From: Micromonospora sp. NBC_01813
Lineage (GTDB): Bacteria; Actinomycetota; Actinomycetes; Mycobacteriales; Micromonosporaceae
DNA: 64,000 bases
Assembly: GCF_035917335.1 (NCBI RefSeq)
Contig: NZ_CP109067.1
Location: 2,169,001-2,233,000 of the forward strand
Direction of reading: 5' to 3'
How positions within the stretch are numbered: the first letter of the stretch is position 1; each line of letters starts with the position of its first letter. The notes beneath the pieces were generated by a model. It had not been told where the DNA came from. It saw only the letters and a list, made by a program, of their open reading frames with translations, and searched no databases. A program made the translations under genes and the position numbers. Below are positions 27,036 to 33,924 of this stretch, in pieces.

Positions 27036-28040
27036 ATGACTGGCAGGGGCGGCGGCCGAGGGGCCGCGACGGACAACGGACGAGGTGTCCGCGCGGCGGG
27101 CACCAACGCGCAGGCGGCGGGCGGGACGGTGCTACTGCGCCGGCAGGTGGGGCGCTGGTTGGCGGCACTGCGGCACGAGGCCGGGCTGTCCCAGGACACC
27201 GCCGCCGACAAGCTGCACCGGGGCAGCGGCACCCTCTGGCGGATCGAGGCCGGCAACCTGCGGATCCGGTGGAACGAGGCGGACATGTCGGCGCTGTGCC
27301 AGCTGTACGGGGCCGACGACGGGACCACCGAACGCCTGCTCGCCCTGGCTGCGGAGATCGACCGCCCAACCGGGGGTCGCTGGTGGCACGACGAGCTGAC
27401 CGGGCCACCGGTCGATGCCGACCCGTACCCGGTGTTCGAGCAGTCCGCGACCCTGATCCGCTGCTACGACCAGGCGATGATCCCGGACCTGCTGCAGACC
27501 CCCGAGTACGCCGACGCGGCGCTGCGCTGCCCGGCCGGTCACCGCAGCGACGACGAGATCGCCGCCCGGCTGGCCCAGTTGGCCGCCCGACAGCGGCACC
27601 TGCTGACGCATCCGTACCCGCCGGCGGTGCAGGTGATCGTCAGCGAGGGCGCGCTGCGGCGTACCGTCGGCGGCCCGGCTGCGATGCGGGCGCAACTCGA
27701 CCACCTGCGCTCGCTGGCGACCCGGCCGGGGATCTCGGTGCGGGTGCTGCCGTCGGCCGGCGGCGCGCACGCCGGCATGACCAACTCGTTCACCTTGCTG
27801 CGCTTCGCCGCGACCACTGTCACTCCCGGGCGGCCGATGGCCGGGTCGGGGCTGGTCCGGCTCGGCACCCTGACCGGGGCGATGTACCTGGACCAGCCGG
27901 CGCACGTCGCCACGTACGAGCGGGTCTGGTCCGACCTGGCCGCCCGCGCCGTCGACGAGCCGATCACGCGCGGGCCCGAGCATCCGGCAGCGCCGCTGAG
28001 CAGCCGACACGGAAAGGCAACGGGTCAGCAAAGTGACTGA
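27036..28040 (+). CDS. HTH-DUF5753 (Scr1-family TA-like) regulator, orphan
   Basis: A 334-residue protein. A basic Gly-rich N-terminus is followed by an XRE helix-turn-helix (LAALRHEAGLSQDTAADKLHRGSGTLWRIEAG) and the DUF5753 ligand-interaction domain. That domain is recognised by LIRCYDQAMIPDLLQTPEYADA, ARLAQLAARQRHLL, VIVSEGALRRTVGG and ISVRVLPSAGGAHAGMTNSFTLLRF. Such genes are normally followed by a DUF397 gene; here none follows, and the guanidine riboswitch begins 48 bases after its stop. It is divergent from the two small HTH genes. The ATG at 27036 has no clear ribosome-binding site and may be leaderless. Confidence 0.85.
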   Translation: MTGRGGGRGAATDNGRGVRAAGTNAQAAGGTVLLRRQVGRWLAALRHEAGLSQDTAADKLHRGSGTLWRIEAGNLRIRWNEADMSALCQLYGADDGTTERLLALAAEIDRPTGGRWWHDELTGPPVDADPYPVFEQSATLIRCYDQAMIPDLLQTPEYADAALRCPAGHRSDDEIAARLAQLAARQRHLLTHPYPPAVQVIVSEGALRRTVGGPAAMRAQLDHLRSLATRPGISVRVLPSAGGAHAGMTNSFTLLRFAATTVTPGRPMAGSGLVRLGTLTGAMYLDQPAHVATYERVWSDLAARAVDEPITRGPEHPAAPLSSRHGKATGQQSD

Positions 28041-28088
28041 AACCACAGAGGCGTCTACTCCGGGTGACTCACCAACGGTGAGGCGCAC

Positions 28089-28217
28089 CTAGGGTTCCGC
28101 CGCCGCCGGGCAGCCAGAGACGGGCAACCGGGGGCGGGGCTGGTCCAAGAGGTGCAGGCGCCGGACCGCCGACACGGGCGGGCATGGCGTTCCACGGCGG
28201 GACAAAAGCCCGGGAGG
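28089..28217 (+). ncRNA. Guanidine-I (ykkC) riboswitch aptamer
   Basis: The conserved ykkC-I blocks occur in the correct order: CTAGGGTTCCG at 28089-28099, CTGGTCCAAGAG at 28140-28151, ACACGG at 28172-28177, and the 3' core GGGACAAAAGCCCGGGAG at 28199-28216. The spacing between blocks is compatible with the P1/P2/P3 architecture, with GC-rich stems between. These RNAs bind free guanidinium and usually switch on genes for guanidine export or breakdown. Here the next gene is a ureohydrolase 53 bases downstream, followed by an ABC importer. Identification is by motif recognition; a covariance-model search was not possible. Confidence 0.92.
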
Positions 28218-28262
28218 CAGCCGAATGTCTGGCTGTGCCTCAGCCAGGCCCTCATTCGGAGG
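28214..28262 (+). promoter_or_regulatory. Putative expression platform of the guanidine riboswitch
   Basis: Two mutually exclusive foldings can be drawn. Helix A pairs 28214-28222 (gaggcagcc) with 28231-28241, using the 3' edge of the aptamer. Helix B pairs 28221-28227 (ccgaatg) with 28253-28259 and 28229-28235 with 28241-28247; its 3' arm touches the first bases of the ribosome-binding site GGAGG at 28258-28262. This suggests control at translation initiation. I cannot assign which state is on. Confidence 0.45.
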
Positions 28263-28268
28263 TGCCCC

Positions 28269-29429
28269 GTGGGCTTCCACCACCATCACAATCACCCGCA
28301 CCGCGACCAGCAGCCCAGCGACCAGCCTGAGCTGCACGGCAACTACGGCCCGGAGGCGGCGTACGCGGTCGCCCGCGAAGCCGAGCTGCCCACCACCAAA
28401 TGGGAAGAGGAGATCGCCCGGGGCCTGGAGTACGGGCTGCCCGGCGCCGACTCGATCGTCGACAAGCGGATCCCGACGTTCTCCCGTGGCGAGCTGCCGC
28501 ACTTCGCCGGGATCAACACCTTCCTGAAGGCGCCGTACGTCGAAGACGTGCGTCGCTGCGGCGAGTACGACGTGGCGGTCCTCGGCGCGCCGTTCGACGG
28601 GGGCACGACGTACCGCCCCGGGACCCGGTTCGGCCCGCAGGGCATCCGCAAGATCTCCGCGCTGTACGGGCCGTACTCGTTCGAACTCGGCGTCGACCTG
28701 CGTGAGTCGATCACGATCGCCGACCTGGGAGACATCTTCACCATCCCGGCGAACATCGAGAAGACCTTCGACCAGATCTCCAAGGCGGTCAGCCACGTCT
28801 ACTCCTCCGGGGCGTTCCCGGTGGTGCTCGGCGGCGACCACTCGATCGGCTACCCGACGGTGCGCGGCGTCGCCGAACATCTCAACGGCAACCTGGGCAT
28901 CATCCACTTCGACCGGCACGTCGACACCCAGGAGACCGACCTCGACGAGCGGATGCACACCACCCCGTGGTTCCACGCCACCGACATCCCGAACGTGCCG
29001 GCGAAGAATCTGGTGCAGATCGGCATCGGCGGTTGGCAGGCACCGCGCCCCGGGGTCAAGGTCGGCCGGGAACGCGGCACCACGATCATGACGGTCACCG
29101 ACTGCGTCGAGATGGGCATCGAGGCCGCCGCCGCCAAGGCCCTCGAAGTGGCCTGGGACGGTGCCGAGGCGGTCTGGCTGTCGTTCGACGTGGACTGCCT
29201 GGACGCCGCGTTCGTGCCCGGCACCGGCTGGCCCGAGCCGGGCGGCTTCCTGCCCCGTGAGGTGCTCAAGTTCATCCAGTTGATCGCCGAGCGACCGCTC
29301 GCCGGGATCGAGGTGGTGGAGTGCTCGCCGCCGTACGACAACGCCGACATCACCTCGCTGATCGCCACCCGGGTCATCTGCGACACCCTCGGCTGTCTGG
29401 TCCGCGCCGGGCATCTGCCGCGCCGCTGA
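28269..29429 (+). CDS. gdmH: Ureohydrolase, probable Ni-dependent guanidinase (annotated agmatinase family)
   Basis: A 386-residue arginase/agmatinase-fold enzyme starting at GTG 28269, six bases after GGAGG. All six metal ligands are present: H191 in GGDHSIG, D215/H217/D219 in HFDRHVDT, D307 and D309 in FDVDCLD. It departs from ordinary agmatinases in having Arg216 where DAH is usual, Trp321 in GTGWPEPGG where GTGTPEPGG is usual, about 80 extra N-terminal residues, and a His-rich start (FHHHHNHPH). From memory, an equivalent Trp helps guanidine selectivity in the cyanobacterial guanidinase. With the guanidine-I riboswitch directly upstream, the likely reaction is guanidine plus water to urea plus ammonia. 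Agmatinase activity is the alternative. The symbol is provisional. Confidence 0.82.
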   Translation: MGFHHHHNHPHRDQQPSDQPELHGNYGPEAAYAVAREAELPTTKWEEEIARGLEYGLPGADSIVDKRIPTFSRGELPHFAGINTFLKAPYVEDVRRCGEYDVAVLGAPFDGGTTYRPGTRFGPQGIRKISALYGPYSFELGVDLRESITIADLGDIFTIPANIEKTFDQISKAVSHVYSSGAFPVVLGGDHSIGYPTVRGVAEHLNGNLGIIHFDRHVDTQETDLDERMHTTPWFHATDIPNVPAKNLVQIGIGGWQAPRPGVKVGRERGTTIMTVTDCVEMGIEAAAAKALEVAWDGAEAVWLSFDVDCLDAAFVPGTGWPEPGGFLPREVLKFIQLIAERPLAGIEVVECSPPYDNADITSLIATRVICDTLGCLVRAGHLPRR

Positions 29430-29475
29430 CCTGCACCGCAGGGACGCGGATCCCCTTCTCCAACGGAGGACATAG

Positions 29476-30507
29476 ATGCGACGTACCGCCATATTTTCCC
29501 GACGCTTCCCCACCCGGGCGGTCATCGCCGCCGCCTGTGCGGCGACGCTGCTGCTCACCGCCGCCGGCTGCGGTGACGACAGCGACGACGCCGGGTCCGG
29601 TGCGGAGACCGTACGGTTGGGGTTCAGCGCCTGGCCCGGCTGGTTCCCCTGGCAGGTCGCGCAGGAGCAGGGGTTGTTCGAGGCCAACGGAGTGACCGTC
29701 GAGCTGACCTACTTCGACAGCTACACCGACAGCCTGACCGCGCTGGCCACCGGCAATCTGGACGCCAACAGCCAGACCCTCAACGACACCCTGTCGTCGG
29801 TCAGCGGTGGTGCCGCCCAGACCGTGGTGCTGGTCAACGACAACTCGACCGGCAACGACCAGATCATCGCCGCGCCGGGGATCGACTCGGTGGCGGACCT
29901 GGCCGGCAAGCGGGTGGCAATCGAGGAGGGCACGGTCGATCACTACCTGCTGCTGCTGGCGCTCGCCGAGGCCGGGCTCTCCGCCGACGACGTCGAGATC
30001 AGCCCGTTGCTGACCGATGCGGCCGCCGCCGCGTTCCTGGCCGGCCAGGTCGACGCGGTCGGGGTGTTCGCCCCGTTCACCACGACCGCGCTGGGACTTG
30101 AGGGCAGCAAGGCGATCGCCACCTCGGCCGACTTCCCCGGCGCGATCCCGGACCATCTGGTGTTCGACTCGGAGTTCGTGGCCGGGCAACCGGAGCAGGT
30201 GCAGGCGGTGGTGGACACCTGGTTCGACACGCTGGAATGGATCGCCGACAACCCGGACGAGGCGATCGACATCATGGCGGCGCAGGCCGGGGTCAGTGTC
30301 GAGGACTACCGCACGTACGACGCCGGCACGACGATCTTCAGCCTGGCCGACAACCAGGCGGCGTTCGAGCCGGGTGACACCCCGGCGAACCTGGACTTCC
30401 AGGCCCGGTCGATCGCCGAGTTCCTGGTCGAGACCGGGCTGGTGGACGAGGCGCCGTCGACTGAGGGCCTGCTCGACGGGCAGTTCGTGGCGGCGGTGTC
30501 GCCGTGA
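29476..30507 (+). CDS. ABC importer substrate-binding lipoprotein, probable guanidine binder
   Basis: A 343-residue periplasmic-type binding protein of the NMT1/THI5-like (nitrate/taurine) family. A twin-Arg-like basic start, hydrophobic segment and lipobox LLLTAAGC place Cys34 as lipidated, so it is membrane-anchored outside the cell. The mature part has LGFSAWPGWFPWQVAQEQGLFEANG, then QTLNDTLSS and KRVAIEEGTVDHYLLLLAL, typical of the family. An AACGGAGG ribosome-binding site lies before the ATG. It is the first of three ABC genes 46 bases after the ureohydrolase. Substrate assignment to guanidine is from riboswitch control, not from binding-site residues. Confidence 0.88.
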   Translation: MRRTAIFSRRFPTRAVIAAACAATLLLTAAGCGDDSDDAGSGAETVRLGFSAWPGWFPWQVAQEQGLFEANGVTVELTYFDSYTDSLTALATGNLDANSQTLNDTLSSVSGGAAQTVVLVNDNSTGNDQIIAAPGIDSVADLAGKRVAIEEGTVDHYLLLLALAEAGLSADDVEISPLLTDAAAAAFLAGQVDAVGVFAPFTTTALGLEGSKAIATSADFPGAIPDHLVFDSEFVAGQPEQVQAVVDTWFDTLEWIADNPDEAIDIMAAQAGVSVEDYRTYDAGTTIFSLADNQAAFEPGDTPANLDFQARSIAEFLVETGLVDEAPSTEGLLDGQFVAAVSP

Positions 30508-31409
30508 CCGTCGCGCCGGCGCCGGCGACTGCGAACGGCGGCCCGGACGACACCGGCGAGGTCGCCGACGGCAGTGCGGGCCGGGCGACGTGGGGGCCGC
30601 TGCCCCGGCGTCGCCCGGCCCGCCGGGTGCTGGCGCTGCTGGCCATCCGTACGCCGATCCCGGCGACCGGCCGGTGGGTGCTGACGGTCGCCTCGATCGT
30701 GGTGCCGCTGGCCGGCTGGCAGATCGGCAGCATGCTGGTCGACGGGCAGCCGGATTTCCTGCCGTCACCGCTGGAGTCGGTGGCGGCCGGGGTGGAGATG
30801 GCCCGCTCGGGTCAGCTCTGGACCGACACGGCCGCGACCGTGGGCCGGGTGCTGCGTGGCTTCGGCCTAGCCGTGGCGGTGTCGGTGCCGCTGGGCCTGC
30901 TGATGGGCAGTTTCCAGGCTGGTCGGGCGGCGCTGGAGCCGATGATCGGCCTGCTGCGCTACCTGCCGGCCAGCGCGTTCATCCCGCTGCTGATCATCTG
31001 GTTGGGGCTGGGTGAGCCGTCCAAAGTCGCGTTGATCTTCATCGCGACGGTCTTCTTCAACACGCTGATGACCGCGAACGTGGTCCGGACCGTGCCGGCC
31101 GGGTTGATCGATGTGTCGTACACCCTCGGTGCCCGGCGCTTCGAGGTGCTGCGCAAGGTGATCGTGCCGCACTCGCTGCCCGGCATGATCGACTCGATCC
31201 GGGTCAACGCCGCCGCCGCGTGGAACTTCGTCGTCGTCGCCGAGCTGATCAACGCCCAGTCCGGGCTGGGCTACCGGATCGTCCGGTCGCAACGCTTCAA
31301 CCAGCTCGACAACATCTTCGCCGTACTGATCGTGATCGCGCTGATCGGGGTGGCGATCGACCTGACGTTGCGGACCACCCGCGACCGGATCGGCAGGTGG
31401 ACGACGTGA
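30504..31409 (+). CDS. ABC importer permease (SsuC/TauC-like), probable guanidine uptake
   Basis: A 301-residue inner-membrane permease with about six helices after a 50-residue charged N-terminus. The EAA loop contacting the ATPase reads GARRFEVLRKVIVPHSLPGMID, the hallmark of binding-protein-dependent permeases. Membrane segments around WVLTVASIVVPLAGW and FIPLLIIWLGLGEPSK are clear. Start and upstream stop overlap (GTGA), as does its stop with the ATPase start, so the three genes are translated as a unit. Confidence 0.9.
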   Translation: MTVAPAPATANGGPDDTGEVADGSAGRATWGPLPRRRPARRVLALLAIRTPIPATGRWVLTVASIVVPLAGWQIGSMLVDGQPDFLPSPLESVAAGVEMARSGQLWTDTAATVGRVLRGFGLAVAVSVPLGLLMGSFQAGRAALEPMIGLLRYLPASAFIPLLIIWLGLGEPSKVALIFIATVFFNTLMTANVVRTVPAGLIDVSYTLGARRFEVLRKVIVPHSLPGMIDSIRVNAAAAWNFVVVAELINAQSGLGYRIVRSQRFNQLDNIFAVLIVIALIGVAIDLTLRTTRDRIGRWTT

Positions 31410-32230
31410 CCGCGACCCAACCCGCGCCGTTGGTGCGCCTCGACGGCGTCGGCAAAGACTTCCGGACCGCCGCGGGCGGGTCGCTGCGCGCGCTCGACGG
31501 CGTGGATCTGGCGGTACGCCGAGGCGAGTTCGTCTGCCTGGTCGGCGCCTCCGGATCCGGCAAGTCCACGCTGCTGTCGTTGATCGCCGGGCTGACCGCG
31601 CCGAGCCGGGGCACCGTGCTGCTCGACGGGGTGCCGGTCACCGGCCCCGGTCCCGACCGGGGTCTGGTGCTGCAGAGTGGTGCGGTGTATCCGTGGCGCA
31701 CAGTGGAACGCAACGTCGCGTTCGGGCTGGAGTTGCTGCCGATCAGCCGGGCCGAACGGGCCCGCCGGGTCGCCTGGTACCTGGCCGAGACCGGGCTGAC
31801 CGGGCTGCGGCACGCGCTGCCGAAGCAGCTCTCCGGCGGGCAGCTCCAGCGGGTGGCGATCGCCCGCGCGTTGGCCTGCGAGCCGCAGGTGCTGCTGCTC
31901 GACGAGCCGTTCGGTGCCCTCGACGTGCAGACCAAGGAGGACATGCAGCTGTTCGTCCGCCGGGTGTGGGCCGACACCGGCACCACCGTGGTGATGGTGA
32001 CCCACGACGTCGAGGAGGCGGTCTTCCTCGGCCAGCGGGTGGTGGTGCTGGCCAGCGACCCCGGCCGGGTCGCCGCCGACCTGGCGGTCGAGTTGCCGCC
32101 GGACCGCGACGGCGTGCCCCGGGACCTGGCGGTCAAACGGCTGCCCGAGTTCCTGGCGCTACGCGCCGAGGTGGAGGACCAGGTCCGCGCCTACCACCAG
32201 CGGCACACCGCCGCCCAGCCTGGCGTCTGA
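31406..32230 (+). CDS. ABC importer ATPase (SsuB/TauB-like), probable guanidine uptake
   Basis: A 274-residue ATPase from the GTG at 31406. Walker A is GASGSGKSTLL, Q-loop LVLQSGAVYPW, signature LSGGQLQRVAIARAL, Walker B LLLDEPFGALD and H-loop MVTHDVEEAVFLG. The order and spacing match the nitrate/taurine ATPase subfamily. It ends the riboswitch-controlled operon; the next gene is convergent and nine bases away, with no visible terminator between. Confidence 0.92.
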   Translation: MTATQPAPLVRLDGVGKDFRTAAGGSLRALDGVDLAVRRGEFVCLVGASGSGKSTLLSLIAGLTAPSRGTVLLDGVPVTGPGPDRGLVLQSGAVYPWRTVERNVAFGLELLPISRAERARRVAWYLAETGLTGLRHALPKQLSGGQLQRVAIARALACEPQVLLLDEPFGALDVQTKEDMQLFVRRVWADTGTTVVMVTHDVEEAVFLGQRVVVLASDPGRVAADLAVELPPDRDGVPRDLAVKRLPEFLALRAEVEDQVRAYHQRHTAAQPGV

Positions 32231-32238
32231 AATCGGCG

Positions 32239-33012
32239 TCACTGCCAGCGGAAGAACCTGCCGGCCACCAGCGCGCTGACCACGGTGGCGACGGCCAGGG
32301 CGATCAGGTGCTGCGGCTGCGGTGCGACCCCGGACCAGGCGGCACCGAGCGCGTGGACCGATGCCCCGAACGGCAATGCCTCGCCGACCACCCGGACCTG
32401 CTCGGGCAGGTTCTGCGTCGGCCCGAACAGGCCACCGGTCGCCCCCATCGCGAAGAAGGCCGTCAAGCCGATCGCCACCGAGGCGTTGCCGCTGGGTGCC
32501 ACCGCCGCCACCAGCATCCCGACGGCGTACATGGCCGCTGCGGCGAGGGCGACGACGGCCAGGGTACGGCCAGGGTCGGCTGGCGGCCGAGCGCCGAAGG
32601 CGACCACCGCGACCCCGAGCGCCAGCCCGACGCCGACGATGGTCTGCAGCAGGCTCGTGATCACCTGCGCCGCGAGGACCATCGCCGGGTGGGCCGGCGT
32701 CACCGCCAGCCGGCGCAGCACCCCGGTGCGCCGGTAGTAGGCCAGGAAGCTCGGCATGTTCACCACCCCGATGGTGGCGATGATGACCGTCAGGACCAGC
32801 GGCAGCACGTACACGTCGAGCACGGTGCGGCCGCCGGGCAGGGTCTGGTCGCCCTGCACGCTGACCGCGTTCATCACCAGGATCAGCAGCGGCAGCCCGA
32901 TCGGCACCACCAGGCCGGCGGTGTCCCGGGCCACCATCCGGCACTCGGCGGCGACCAGCGCGGCCCAGGCGCGCGGTCCGGGTCGGCGTACGACGATCTC
33001 CGGCGCGGTCAC
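32239..33012 (-). CDS. ABC-2 type exporter permease
   Basis: A 257-residue permease with about six membrane segments (VVPIGLPLLILVMNAV, VLPLVLTVIIATIGVVNM, VGVGLALGVAVVAFGA, TLAVVALAAAAMYAVGML, SVAIGLTAFFAMGATGGLF, LIALAVATVVSALVAG). The short loop YYRRTGVLRRLAVTP after the second segment and LPEQVRVVGEALPF near the end are typical of drug/lipid ABC-2 exporters. GTG start at 33012 overlaps the ATPase stop. With the ATPase it forms a complete exporter next to a two-component system. Confidence 0.85.
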   Translation of the reverse strand: MTAPEIVVRRPGPRAWAALVAAECRMVARDTAGLVVPIGLPLLILVMNAVSVQGDQTLPGGRTVLDVYVLPLVLTVIIATIGVVNMPSFLAYYRRTGVLRRLAVTPAHPAMVLAAQVITSLLQTIVGVGLALGVAVVAFGARPPADPGRTLAVVALAAAAMYAVGMLVAAVAPSGNASVAIGLTAFFAMGATGGLFGPTQNLPEQVRVVGEALPFGASVHALGAAWSGVAPQPQHLIALAVATVVSALVAGRFFRWQ

Positions 33013-33788
33013 CACGTCTCCTCCTCGGCGTCGCGGGCGGTGCCGAACGGCTGGCCGGTCAGAATGAGGAAGGCGTCGTCGAGGGTGGTGCACGGTGCTG
33101 CTGTCCCCGTGTCGGCGGCGGTGCGCCCGGCCCGCGCGATCAGTCCGGCCGGGCTGTCGAGAGCGATCAGCCGGCCACGGTCGATCAGCGCGACCCGGTC
33201 ACAGAGCAGCTCCACCTCCTCCATCAGGTGGCTGACCAGCAGCACCGTCACCCCGTCGTCGCGCAACTGCTCGACGACCGCCCAGATGCGTCGACGGGCC
33301 TGTGGGTCCAGCCCGGTGGACAGCTCGTCGAGCAACGCCACCCGGGGATTGCCGACCAGCGCCAGGGCGATCGACAGCCGCTGCTGCTGGCCGCCGGAGA
33401 GCTGCTCGAACCGGGTGTCGCGGCGGCCAGCGAGACCCAGCAGGTCGATCAGCTCGTCGGGGTCGGCACCGTCGGCGTAGAAGCTGCGGTACAGCCGGAC
33501 CAGCTCCCGGACGGTCAGCGCCGAATGCAGCGCGGCGGCCTGCAGCTGTACGCCAAGCACCTGACGTAGCCGCGCCCGGTCGCGCCACGGGTCGAGCCCG
33601 AGCACCCGCACCTGGCCCCGATCGGGTCGCCGTAGCCCGGCGATGGTCTCGACGACCGTGGTCTTGCCGGCCCCGTTGCGCCCCAGGACACCGAAGATCT
33701 CCCCCTGCTCGACGGTGAGGCTCACCGAGTCCACGGCGACGGTCGACCCGTACCGCTTGTGAATGTCCTCGACGGTGATCGCGGGCAT
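33009..33788 (-). CDS. ABC exporter ATPase (DrrA/CcmA-like)
   Basis: A 259-residue ATPase from the ATG at 33788 after AAGGAGG. Walker A GRNGAGKTTVVETIAG, signature LSGGQQQRLSIALAL, Walker B ALLDELSTGLDPQARR (Leu where Pro is more usual after DE), and H-loop VLLVSHLMEEVELL. The C-terminal ACTTLDDAFLILTG type segment is usual for drug-export ATPases. It is divergent from the sensor kinase with a strong inverted repeat in the 136-base gap, so the exporter is probably a target of that two-component system. Confidence 0.9.
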   Translation of the reverse strand: MPAITVEDIHKRYGSTVAVDSVSLTVEQGEIFGVLGRNGAGKTTVVETIAGLRRPDRGQVRVLGLDPWRDRARLRQVLGVQLQAAALHSALTVRELVRLYRSFYADGADPDELIDLLGLAGRRDTRFEQLSGGQQQRLSIALALVGNPRVALLDELSTGLDPQARRRIWAVVEQLRDDGVTVLLVSHLMEEVELLCDRVALIDRGRLIALDSPAGLIARAGRTAADTGTAAPCTTLDDAFLILTGQPFGTARDAEEETW

Positions 33789-33850
33789 CGACGTACCTCC
33801 TTCGGTTGGGGACGTCTGCACGCTATGGCGGCCGGGCCGACCGGCGGATC

Positions 33851-33887
33851 TGCCGGTGGTCACGGCTGGTAGGCGTGACTTCCGGCA
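33851..33887. promoter_or_regulatory. Large dyad-symmetric operator between ABC exporter and two-component genes
   Basis: Arms tgccggtggtcacg (33851-33864) and cgtgacttccggca (33874-33887) are inverted copies with 12 of 14 bases matching and a 9-base spacer. The site sits in the shared divergent promoter region, 63 bases from the exporter ATPase start and 37 bases from the kinase start. It is a good candidate site for the LuxR-type response regulator. Confidence 0.6.
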
Positions 33888-33924
33888 GGGTCAGCGCGGC
33901 GAGTCAGCCGCATAGCATGGCGGG

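Noticed and set aside
28033-28092. A 19-codon GTG reading frame (MTETTEASTPGDSPTVRRT) overlapping the end of the DUF5753 gene and the start of the aptamer
   Set aside because: No ribosome-binding site at proper spacing, and it ends inside the first conserved block of the riboswitch. It does not resemble DUF397 and is better explained by chance.
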